A DNA stretch of 64,000 bases from Cladorrhinum sp. PSN259 (Eukaryota; Ascomycota; Sordariomycetes; Sordariales; Podosporaceae): contig MU867102.1 of assembly GCA_033725935.1 (NCBI GenBank), positions 124,001-188,000 on the forward strand, written 5' to 3'. Below the pieces are notes generated by a model. The model did not search any database and was not told the origin of the DNA. It was given only the letters and a program-made list of their open reading frames with translations. Both the position numbers and the translations under genes were made by a program. Shown here in pieces: positions 51,940 to 61,149 of the stretch. The stretch's first letter is position 1, and each line of letters opens with the position of its first letter.

Positions 51940-52204
51940 CACATCATCCATCGGGCATCGCAGACACGGTGCAAGGCCTACACCTACCACGGAACCAACT
52001 GGAAGTAAGTACATCCATTTTCCCCCTGTTTTACTAACAAGATGCCCTATTTCTTTAGGACCCCCAACCATCGATGCAAGAATTGCGGTCATGTATTTAT
52101 TCCCGACTTCCCTACTCGAGGACAATGCAACTCCAGAATGTGCAAGACCTATCATATTTTGGCCAGCCATAAAGGTAAGTTTGGTCTCTTTTGGTGTTGT
52201 AATC
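51940..52204 (+). CDS. Possible small Cys-rich protein fragment
   Basis: The + strand shows RRCKAYTYHGTNW, a GTAAGT donor at about 52005, a TACTAAC branch and TTTAG acceptor (about 52059), then TPNHRCKNCGHVFIPDFPTRGQCNSRMCKTYHILASHK and another GTAAGT. The Cys/His pattern (CxxC, then CxxxxC) suggests a small zinc-binding module flanked by real introns. No start codon is visible upstream and no continuation downstream, so I annotate it only as a fragment. Confidence 0.3.
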
Positions 52205-52449
52205 CCATTCATTGCATGAACTGTATTATTAACGAATCCGTTCTGAGGAAGGTATTCGGCTCCCGTAGTCCATCGGTTATGCACGTAAGCCAGCTTGCTT
52301 TGCCTCATCGCCTGTCTCAGGCAAGAAGGCAGATGAGGCAAAGGAGGGCTATTCACAAACACTCAAAATGGTTGGGACAAAAGGATGAAAGATTATCAAT
52401 TCAATTTTTTTTTCCATATCTTTTTTAATTATTATTATTATTATTAAAT

Positions 52450-52450
52450 C

Positions 52451-52493
<43 letters not shown>
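52450..52493. repeat. Poly(T)/poly(A) homopolymer junction
   Basis: About 18 T residues are followed directly by about 27 A residues, preceded by (TTA)n. As a perfect foldback it could be a real AT-rich palindrome or an assembly join. Confidence 0.8.
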
Positions 52494-52696
52494 GGCTAAT
52501 CGGGTGCGGGTAATTTTTGCCAGTAGACCTAATATCTGATATCCATAGGTAGATTTGCTAAACCAAGGAAACTAACTACTAAAGTCGCAATATAGGCACA
52601 AATAATGTTGATTAGGTAAACACAGCTGCTCCCATCTCCTCAAAACAGTGTATTGTCAATAAAAGCCTCTGCTGCCTCGGGATCCACTTCCCACTT

Positions 52697-53578
52697 TTAC
52701 CAGTCGTACGATCCTGGATCCTCGTCCTGCCAATCACCCTCGCCGATACTACACTCCTTCAAACCCTTTGGGACCTCAAAGTCGTAGCCCTCGGCGTCAT
52801 GCTCTACTTGATTTATCCTTGCCCACGTATACAGCAGTTCGATAAGGCGTTGAGCTTCCACCTGGAGGTTGCCCTTTAGATGGCGGGCTGTAGTCCAATC
52901 AAAACATGGATAATACATGGTCCAGGCGCGACTAAAGTCAACAAGCTTGCCCCCGATATAATTAGCAAAAGTAATATCCCGGACCAGGATACCCAATTTA
53001 TAAAGCCTCTGAACGTCCTTCCACATCTGCTCGACCTACGTCGAGTTAAACCCTTCGCCCCCATCCGATACAAATTCCTTAACAATAGCGCGGATAGGGT
53101 AACCGCGGTACTCTTCGTATCGACCCCAGAAATTATCGCCATTCAGCTCGTCGCTCGCAGACACGATCGGCCTATCGGAAGAGGATTTCATCAGGTTAGT
53201 GACGTGCTGCTCCTATTTAGTGAAAAGAAGAAGATATCTATGGCTACGGACGGCGAGGTCCTCGCGGTTCTCTTGCTTTAGGCGGCCGTACACTCGGCAT
53301 TCGCAGTTAAAAGGGTCAAAGTAACCGTCGTAAAATTAGAATTATGCAAGCTATTTAGTCAACAACCCGTCATGGCATTACCGCAGCCATTCCTCGTCGT
53401 TAAATAAGAACAACTTAAAGGTATAGGGCCCTTGGCCGTTGATATTAATCTTCCAGACCTTGGAATCTTTATTTTTTAGGTCGCCGAGGAAGCGGAGAAA
53501 CTCAATGTCGGCATATGCGCTGGCTGTAAAAGGTTCGAGTTTAAGGCCTGGCACCTAAGGGAGTGGCACTGGCGGGTC
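52697..53578 (-). pseudogene. Kinase-like gene killed by CpA-to-TpA nonsense changes (RIP)
   Basis: The - strand keeps one reading frame for about 290 codons with no frameshift but seven stops (TAG, TAA, TAG, TAA, TAA, TAG, TAG). Each can be derived from CAG or CAA by C-to-T in a CpA context. Readable parts: ASAYADIEFLRFLGDLKNKD, YTFKLFLFNDEEWLR, FDPFNCECRVYGRLKQENRED, YPIRAIVKEFVSDGGE, then VQRLYKLGILVRDITFANYIGG and KLVDFSRAWTMYYPCFD. The last two match the catalytic and metal-binding segments of the fungal protein-kinase-like family (GIxVxDxxxxNYxxGxLVDFSxAWT). Family and reading frame are clear; the original start is not. The pattern is what repeat-induced point mutation leaves in a duplicated gene. 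Confidence 0.82.
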
Positions 53579-54907
53579 TGAGGGGGGAGGGGGGATAGGG
53601 TAAGTGGAAATCCGAGACATTCCTTTTTTCTATGTTATTATTTTTGACTAATGGCTGCTCCTGTCTAGGTCGATTCGTTACACAGGGAAAAAGGACCTGT
53701 TCCAGCGGGGTGGTGGTGGAAATCAGTTGGTGGCTGGATCAGAAATTAAATGAGCGGAGCGACGGTGGGGGGTTTTAAGATAGGTTTCTTGTGACTGGGA
53801 AAGCAGTACTATGTCGTTTCACAGACAGTGCCAGTATTACAGACACCATTAATACAATGCACTGTGCAATCGCAACGATTCTATTCTTGACAACACCACC
53901 AGGCTTTGAAGTGCTTCTGTTTGCTCTCTCTCTCTTTCTGCAATAACCAAGAATACATACCTATCCGTGATGTTGGTGATGCTGAACAGATGTTGGTCCT
54001 CGTGCTGTCAATTAATCAAGTAATTACCTAAGTATATATATGTTTATGCGTGTCCCGTCGGGACTCGTTGTTCTCAGGAGTCAAGACAAAGCAACAAATA
54101 CTACTAAAGCAAACAAACATTTACCATCTCGACTCATTTTCACCTTTTATTAACTAGACATTAGAGTATATAAGTGTTTAGTTTAACGAATTAATAAACA
54201 GGTCTATCAGAGATTAGAATACTAATAATTAGGTAAATGTGGATCAGTTAACTGGTACTTGTGTGCCTCAGAAAAATAAGAAAAATATCTAACAACACAA
54301 ATTGTCTCCTTGCCTCGGTGAAAACGAGACATTTTATCATGAGGAAATATGTCATGGACGCGCACCGTACAACTGACCCATAGTGATCCTTTGGATATAT
54401 GTGAAGTTTGAAATTAATATTTTAGGAAAGTTGGAAACCCAAAAGATCTGGATAGGTAACCGTTAAGGGTTTTCCAAGGAGTATTGATCTCGGACCTAAG
54501 ACGCTTGAGTTTAATAGGACGGTGATGGAAAAGGAGACGGCAGAGCGGATAGAGGCTAATAGCCCTTGGAATACAAAGTATGCCTTAGCCTTTTTAGTTG
54601 TGCTTTTCCACCCGGATATGCACATTCCTCGATGTACCGCCCGATACTATGTTGACGAAACGCCCTTCGGCGCCGTATGTCCATCTTTGGAACTCACTTC
54701 TTCTCAGCACCCGGCGAGCCATCTTCGGACCAGGGCTCGGCCTCCAAGTGGCATATGGATGTTAAACCGGACTTTTGGATCTTGTGCTTGATTGCTTGCT
54801 TGTCGGGCTGCTTACATGATAACTCTGGGACCATCCGAGCCGAAGAAAACGCAGCCCACGCACATGCCGCTCCCTCTGATCACACGACTACGTCTAGAAT
54901 CCCCGAT
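53579..54907. other. AT-rich intergenic region
   Basis: 1.3 kb with AT-rich stretches (54000-54320) and a (CT)n patch near 53926. Open + strand frames at 54450-54790 and 54677-55060 (for example RSIDLGPKTLEFNRTVMEKE) have some coding texture but no recognisable domain or splice support. I treat them as unassigned. Confidence 0.4.
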
Positions 54908-56056
54908 TCAATAGCTCTTGATGCTCAAACCGAGCAAACATTGGTTCACCTCTTGAGTAATCGACTGGATTGCGACACAGAAAGCATTCCCGGGAGCACA
55001 ACACTCGTGACGGTGGTAAGTGACCTTGTGCTTGAAATCATTGATGGTTACTTTGCTTGACCTGCTATACCAGGTAGGGCAGACGGCCACCCCAAGCTCT
55101 TGAAGTAGCTGCGAAACGCTGAGCGCTTGGTAGTCCTCAGGCTTCTCCAAAAAGTAATTCAAGAGGGAGGTGTTGCTCAGCAACCGGGTTAGCGCTCCAA
55201 GCTGCATCGTTCTGCATTCGATACCGCAGCCTTTGCGGTCATCAAGCAAGTCGCTCTGAAGTCTAATCAGTCCTTCGAAGATCCTGTTGATTTGAAGCTT
55301 TCTATCGCGGTTGATATGCTCTGTTAGGGTAGATAGAATCAGTCACCTTTTGCCAAGGCCGTGGGATATGCTGCTGTTTGGGTTCTTACCAATGACCCAG
55401 CCTGGAATTGGGAGACCGAAGTCGGTCATGTTTGAATATCCGTGGTGAATAGCAACTTTGGTCGCGTCCTCGAAGGCGCTCTCGTCGCCAAATACCCAGG
55501 AGACGCAAATCCAAAGTGCAATGGTCCTGTTGTGGCAAGTGGTGGTGGGAAGCGAGGATCTCAGTTCATTGATCCAAATGGGGCCGAGAATCTCCATGGC
55601 CTGGTTCGCGGCGTAGTAGTCGACAATGACGGCAACCTTTGCGAGCATCTCTAATTCCAACAACCTTGGCACCTGCTTGTACTGGCAGTGGATGGCATTT
55701 AAAAAGATGCCCAGTGCTGTGGCATCCCATCCCTGTGAGCTGATTCGGAATTCACCCTTAGTCTTTACGCTCTCCTTCCACCCTCTAGTGAGAGCCGATT
55801 TGAAGACGGGCGAGGCTAAGATAAGGTGGCGTGACGAGACACGGAAAGTAACCGGTTCCGTCGTATCGGCTTCTTTTGGTTTTGCGATGACCTGAGAGGA
55901 AGATGTATTCAAGGAGCTGTCACCCTTGGCCAAGGCATTCGAATTGGGCTTCTGGGTGCGGGCCGGGGTGCCGCCACCTTCCGGAGCAAATGGATCGTTC
56001 GGATACTCGAGTTTGAGGATGACATCGCCATCGGGATCCACGGTATAGTTGCACAT
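54908..56056 (-). CDS. BTB/POZ domain protein
   Basis: Exon 1 is 56056-55390 and exon 2 is 55320-54908; intron GTAAGA to CTAACAG, 69 nt; 359 residues. The start is MCNYTVDPDGDVILKLEYP, the usual beginning of this fungal BTB group; frames upstream lack an ATG. Seen: the BTB fold from about 8 to 180 with DGDVILKLEYP, TFRVSSRHLILASPVFKSALTRGW, ATALGIFLNAIHCQYKQVPRLLELEMLAKVAVIVDYY, and a C-terminal helical region. Known: fungal single-BTB proteins of this kind are numerous and mostly uncharacterised; BTB domains dimerise and often link to Cul3. Exon 2's final third (KVTINDFKHKVTYHRHE...) may be intron or 3' read-through, since GTATAG after PTW could be a donor. Confidence 0.8.
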
Positions 56057-56653
56057 CCTTCTGTGGCGTTGAGACAAGATGGGTTGAGAAGCTAGCAGCA
56101 AAGGAAAATGGAGGTGTCTGCTGCGGGAGCCTGCACATCGTTACATGGTCGAAATATACGTGATTCGAGCCAACTGCCCCGTTGACGTAGCTGTGGGCCT
56201 CAGTGCAGCAGTGGCCCAACAAATCTCGTGCCATTTCCAGCCACTTGCGTCCCCGCACCCTCTGGTCCTTGGATACACTCTTGCGTTGAAAGATACCATT
56301 CTAACGGCATGAAGCACAGAAGGCCATCCCTAATTTATACGCTATTTACTCTCTATAAGGAAATAAACCCGCGAAATGCAAGGATTATAAGCCGGCCGGA
56401 AGGCATTTAAAAGGAAATAAACTGGGCAATAAATGGAATACATTGGGCGTAAAAAACGAGTAAAACATGCAGGGAAAGTATTGAAGCAGCTCCAGGCGGC
56501 CGACCATTTATGATTGGCGAGGAAACTGCTCCACGTGATGATCGCAAAAGCCTGCTAGGCCTGACTCGATAAACAATGGCTAAGGAGGCTACAGGTACGC
56601 TTAAAACGAAAAGAAGACTCTGCTTAAGATATTAGAAGAACCATTAATCTCAG
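56057..56653. other. Intergenic region
   Basis: Promoter of the BTB gene and 3' flank of the SDR gene. AAGGAAATAAAC occurs twice (about 56358 and 56411). No gene is seen. Confidence 0.45.
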
Positions 56654-57970
56654 CTAGTAAGTCTTGGGGAGTATCTTATCCGCCTCCAGCTCCCCAAAGA
56701 CATCCGACATAGCCTTCCACGTATCGCGGTATCTAGGCCACGGTTAATTTAAATACCTTGATGGTTTCAAAGAGCGACTTACCCGGTCCAGCCGTACTCT
56801 CTCGCTTTGCTCATGCTAATGACAATGTCATAGCTCCGCCCCAGCACAAAATCTAAAAACGCCCACGTCGCGTTCTCGAAGGCATCCTTCTGCAAACCTT
56901 CCCTTTCCGCCATCCTATCCCAGGCCTTCTTGACCTCGTTATCCTGGCTCCACTTGGCCAGACTGATCCTGTTCGCCGTCTCACTGGGCGCTATCTTGCC
57001 CTTCAACCCGAGCTCGTCCGCCCGGAGACTGAGCGGCGGCCGGTCAGTCAGCGTCTGCCGCACTTCCAGACCGGGCGCGTCGCTAGAGGCAAACTGGTCT
57101 GCCTTGACCTGCATGCCGAACCTCCTGGCCAGCAGCGGCCACATGTTCTGCCAGCTCTCGGCATCGCCGTTATGGACGTTGAACGCCTGGTTCGCGGCCT
57201 TGGGCTCGAGAGCGGCCCACTCGCAGAATTGGGCGTGCAGCGTGCTGTCCGTATAGCAGTCAAACTTGTTGTAGAACACCTCGTTGCCGGGGAAGACGAG
57301 GTCCCGGCCCAGCTCCCTGTTCACGGCGGCGTAGAGGCCGATGCTGGTAGTGAGGTTCATAAAGTTGCCCTTGGCAAAGCCGATGACGTCGTTGGGATAT
57401 GTAACGACCCAGGAGACGTGGCTGTTCTTCTCGCAGAACTTGTGCAAGCTTTCCTGCTGGCGGTAGTAGAAGTTTGGCGGCCAGGGCTCGCCCTTTAGCC
57501 AGGGGTCGCTCTCGACCATGGGCGTCTTGACTTGGCCGAGGTGCACTCCGTACTGCTTGGCGCCGGTGACGAGGATGACGCGCCTGAGGTCCTTGACTGC
57601 GCCGGTGATTTCCAAGGCGGCGAGAAAGTTTTCGATCATGCTGCCGTTCACCTCCCAGTTCTCCTGTTCCGAGTCCTTCTGCAGATAAGCCGCGAAAAAG
57701 ACATACTCGGCCCTGACATCTTTGAGATCGTTGGCCATGTCCTGAGCCGAGCTGGTTAGGTCGATGTGATTGTGCACGGCATTGGATGGACATTCATCCT
57801 TCTTGCTGCGGGATAGAGCGTGCACAGTCTGCCACTTCTTGGGGTCCTTTCCGAGCTGCTTCACAATCTCGCGCCCCAGGATTCCTCCGAGTATAGTCAG
57901 CTCAGCGTTCTCAGCGATGGGGCATGCGGTCTAACGCACCAGTGGCTCCTGTTACAATAGCAGACGGCAT
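56654..57970 (-). CDS. Atypical short-chain dehydrogenase (PRISE / iridoid-synthase-like)
   Basis: Three exons, 57970-57940, 57884-56783 and 56732-56654; 403 residues. Intron 1 (GTGCGT donor, GCTGAC branch, CGGAG acceptor) rebuilds MPSAIVTGATGILGREIVKQLG, the NAD(P)-binding TGxxGxxG motif; intron 2 (GTAAGT) adds GYRDTWKAMSDVFGELEADKILPKTY, the usual end of the family. Seen: VRAEYVFFAAYLQKD, RRVILVTGAKQYGVHLG, NFYYRQQESL with the family's Tyr, WVVTYPNDVIGFAKGN, NKFDCYTDSTLHAQFCEWAAL and NQAFNVHNGDAESWQNMWPLLA. Known: the family includes progesterone 5-beta-reductase and iridoid synthase of plants and SirQ-type or uncharacterised fungal proteins; it reduces enones with NADPH. Substrate here is unknown. 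The first exon has only 31 nt. Confidence 0.9.
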
Positions 57971-59247
57971 CGTCGGTTAACTAAGAAACTATTACTGATA
58001 GTGTGTAAGCTAGGGTGGTTTGTTGGGTTTGGTTATTTTGGACGAAAAATTTCATTAGAAACCTTTTGAGAAAGGGGCCGAATACATGTATGGGGAGGTA
58101 GACATCGATGACGTCAGACTCACATGAGGTCGTGACGACGTTAACGACCTCTGCCAATGTTACCCTTACCTAAGACACGGTGATGTGTTCCTTTGTTGAC
58201 GCTAGTCTATGTAAGAGATTATGAGAATTCGGATACGGTTGACCTAACAGTCCATCTCAAACGATAAGAATAGAGCTATATGTCGTGGTATATTGCATGC
58301 CCGCGTCCACTCGCTAACTTTCTTATTTTAGTTCCTGATTCACAATCCAGAAGGCGCGAAGGACGACGAATTATATTGAATCAAGTTTCTTTTTCTTTTT
58401 CTTTTTTCTCCTTTTTCAATACAATATTTTCTCTCACCAGTGACAAACTGACATGACCCAATCACCTGGGAGTATACATAACTGTCCAAGTTAATGAAAT
58501 GACGCTGCACTCCTTGAGTTATCAATCAGTCCAGGCGGCACAGGAAGCCGAAACCTCCATTTTAGTGTCATCGAACGCCTCTTTCCAAAGCAGACTTACT
58601 TGCTCCGTCTACAGCTCTATCCCGACATGAAGTTCTAGGGCACAGCCCATTTATACCCCCTTCAATGTTCATTTAGAAGCCCCAAATCACTCGATCTCAA
58701 AAGTTGTCAGTGGTCATCTTAATCCATATGGGATATGTGCCGTTGATCTCATTCCATCGCAAACATCACCTTCACCCCCTTTTTCAGTGCTTTCAAGGAT
58801 AAGGGTAAACCAGTTATAACCCTTGAACTTCCATTGGCCATCACTGCAGCCCCCATGGAACCCCACTTGGCTGCATACAATACGGCAATACGGATGTCGC
58901 TACCAAAAGTTTGTGCTCACCGCCTTCGGCAAGCGGCAGAACTTACTAACAGCCCTCCCTGTAAGGTTCAGGGATACGTACTCGCTATGGCCACTGAAGC
59001 GAAATCACTGCGGCTGGATGTTAGCGATTGATGACGCTATCACTATAGGCGACCACGAATTCTGCCGTGTTAAGTGCCAAGATGCCAAGACCTAAGGCGG
59101 TGAGCATGAACTTTTGGTAGCGACATCCGTACTGCTTGCCATATATTCTTTGAAACAGCAACAACAACAAACAATAACCAACGAGCAGCCAAGGCTTTTT
59201 TTTACTCTTCTCTGTCACATAACACGCACCACGCACCAAGCACAGAC
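57971..59247. other. Intergenic region with a foldback repeat
   Basis: 1.28 kb between divergent genes (SDR on -, kinase-like on +). TGACGTCA occurs at about 58108, a perfect CRE palindrome, 140 bp upstream of the SDR start. The inverted repeat at 58889-59131 is described separately. No gene is supported. Confidence 0.5.
58889..59131. repeat. Inverted repeat, 38-bp arms, foldback element
   Basis: 58889-58926 (TACGGATGTCGCTACCAAAA...) is the reverse complement of 59094-59131 with 36 of 38 positions identical; the two differences are adjacent. The arms enclose 167 bp. No target-site duplication is obvious. It looks like a short inverted-repeat element (MITE-like or a decayed transposon end), or a hairpin precursor. 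Confidence 0.75.
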
Positions 59248-60417
59248 ATGGCATTCTCATCTCCAAAACCAAAACCCACCCAACCCCGCCGTATCATGGC
59301 GAAAGTTCTGATGAATCACCATGGCGGCAGTGGTTCCGACGACTGTATCACTTCTATTCGCTGCAACGGCAGAGAGTTCTGGGTCGACATGTCGCCGACC
59401 TTTCTCCGCCACTCCCCCGTCCTTGAATCTCGCTATCGCGAGTTCATCGCTGCTCTCGAGGCAGAGTTTGACGGGGAGGAATACGAAGAGGAAGTGTTGG
59501 AAGATTATCAAGAATGGCTTATTGCAGCCCTTGAGCCCATCTTCCTAGAACTCGCTCCGGATGTCCTGCCATCCTTTGACCCCGAGAAGCTCGCCACCGG
59601 AGAAGCCCACCCACTCCTGTCCGAGTACCTGTTCCCCCAAGAGTATTGGTGTCGGCTCGAGACGGAAAACGACAAGGCATACCCGGTCTATCTGCCAGAC
59701 CACAGGAGCCCCTTTGGCCGTCCTCGATCGAACGATATCCCTCCCGAGCTCGAGCAGGAACTTGAGCAATGCGGTGTTAGGTTCTTCGACCCGGCCGAAG
59801 TGGAGGTCGCTTTCAGGAGACCTGTAGAGGCCCTTGGCCAGGAGCCCACGCGGGTGTTGGTCGAGTTGGATACTTTGGGCCGGAAAACACTCTGCTTCTT
59901 CAAGACCTTCTCATTTGGCGGCGAGGAAATGTTGGAACGGGAGCTGAAAGCCCATCTCCGCGTGATTCAATCTAGCCTGGCGCCCGATGCGCGTGTGGCC
60001 CGTCTCCACGGGGTAGTGACTGTAGACGGTCGGATTGCGGGGATGTTGCTTACGCAGATCGACCACGGCAAACACACCAACGGTCCCTTGTATGAGAAAG
60101 GTCTCCTTTACGTACCAATTCCCCTCCGGCAGCGCTGGGCGAAGCAGATTCGCGAGACGGTTGAGCAGTTCCACGATGCCGGGCTGGTCTGGGGCGACGC
60201 CAAAGCCGAAAATGTCATGATAGACAGGAACGACGACGCCTGGCTGATCGACCTTGGTGGGGGGTATACCGAAGGATGGGTAGACAAGGACAAGGCCGGT
60301 ACTAAGGAGGGTGATTTGCAGGGGTTGGACAGAATCCTCGAGCATCTCTCCAACGAGGAGTACGAGTCCTTCTCGGATACAGACTCGCTTGGAAGCGACT
60401 CAGCTAGGTGTGCCTGA
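59248..60417 (+). CDS. Protein-kinase-like protein
   Basis: Single exon, 389 residues, ATG at 59248 (MAFSSPKPKPTQPRR); a second Met (MAKVLMNHHGG) lies at residue 17. Seen: an N-terminal 190-residue part with acidic stretches, no known domain; then a kinase-like fold with KTLCFFKTFSFGGEEMLERELKAHLRV (Lys-Glu pair of the N lobe), GMLLTQIDHGKHTNGP (hinge), QFHDAGLVWGDAKAENVMI with the catalytic Asp317 and Asn322, and AWLIDLGGGYTEGW where DLG replaces DFG (Asp335). All key catalytic residues are present. These fungal kinase-like proteins are lineage-expanded and mostly uncharacterised; ATP-dependent phosphorylation is plausible. Unlike the dead kinase-like gene 6 kb away, this one is intact, and the two are not close paralogues by eye. 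Confidence 0.8.
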   Translation: MAFSSPKPKPTQPRRIMAKVLMNHHGGSGSDDCITSIRCNGREFWVDMSPTFLRHSPVLESRYREFIAALEAEFDGEEYEEEVLEDYQEWLIAALEPIFLELAPDVLPSFDPEKLATGEAHPLLSEYLFPQEYWCRLETENDKAYPVYLPDHRSPFGRPRSNDIPPELEQELEQCGVRFFDPAEVEVAFRRPVEALGQEPTRVLVELDTLGRKTLCFFKTFSFGGEEMLERELKAHLRVIQSSLAPDARVARLHGVVTVDGRIAGMLLTQIDHGKHTNGPLYEKGLLYVPIPLRQRWAKQIRETVEQFHDAGLVWGDAKAENVMIDRNDDAWLIDLGGGYTEGWVDKDKAGTKEGDLQGLDRILEHLSNEEYESFSDTDSLGSDSARCA

Positions 60418-61149
60418 ACACAGCAAAGTGTGAGCTTTAATTTCATATTGAGCCGCGATGAGTGTTTCTTTGAATTATTAAAATCTCTCTGTTGTAACTG
60501 CCTAGAATATAAGCGGTTGCCCGAGATGGAAAATCTCAATACTGAAAACGAGATCTGAAATTATTGAAATAATCTGCCTGAGTCAAAAGTGCTACGAGCA
60601 CTCTTTTCTCTGGTTGGTTACCACAGATGGCAGAGATTGATTATGGCCGGATTTGTGTCCGAGTTCAACCCCTCTTTCTCTGGCTGAATGGTTCCTGCCA
60701 ACTTGGTCAGCTTGTGACTGCCGTTGCCTGCTGCGAGGCACGATTATCGGATATAATTTTGAGTCAATCAAGAAAAACCTTCTAGGTTCCGGCAAGATGA
60801 CTCGGTGGCGTGCAGCTTCTTGCACTTCTCCAAAAAACCATTGTCAATGGTACATACAATCCCCCAATACCAGTCCTGTAACAGTGTTCCGAATCTCGAC
60901 CCCATCATTGCGAGTCATGTCACTTCCGATACGTCACCTCAGATTCCCCTAGACGAGCCCTTCGGACAATACAATATCTACTGGCCACCTGTCCGACAAG
61001 TGGTGGCAGATGACAACTGTCACGTGGTACCCGCGAAAACGGATTCGTGCCGCAGTTTTCGACGTCGCTTGTGCTAAGAATTGGGGTTTGTAAGTTAGTG
61101 CATGCTATGCTTCTTCCCCGCTGCATACTGCTCGAATTTGACGACAATC
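60418..61149. other. Intergenic region upstream of the helicase gene
   Basis: 3' flank of the kinase-like gene and helicase promoter. No gene is seen. An in-frame upstream ATG (61102) could extend the helicase by 16 residues. Confidence 0.45.

Larger units (their letters stand above)
51485..52696. other. Intergenic region with a small Cys-rich reading frame
   Basis: Promoter of the 466-residue gene and the 3' side of the kinase pseudogene. It includes the spliced Cys-rich stretch at 51940-52204 and the T/A homopolymer at 52450-52493. Otherwise featureless. Confidence 0.4.
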
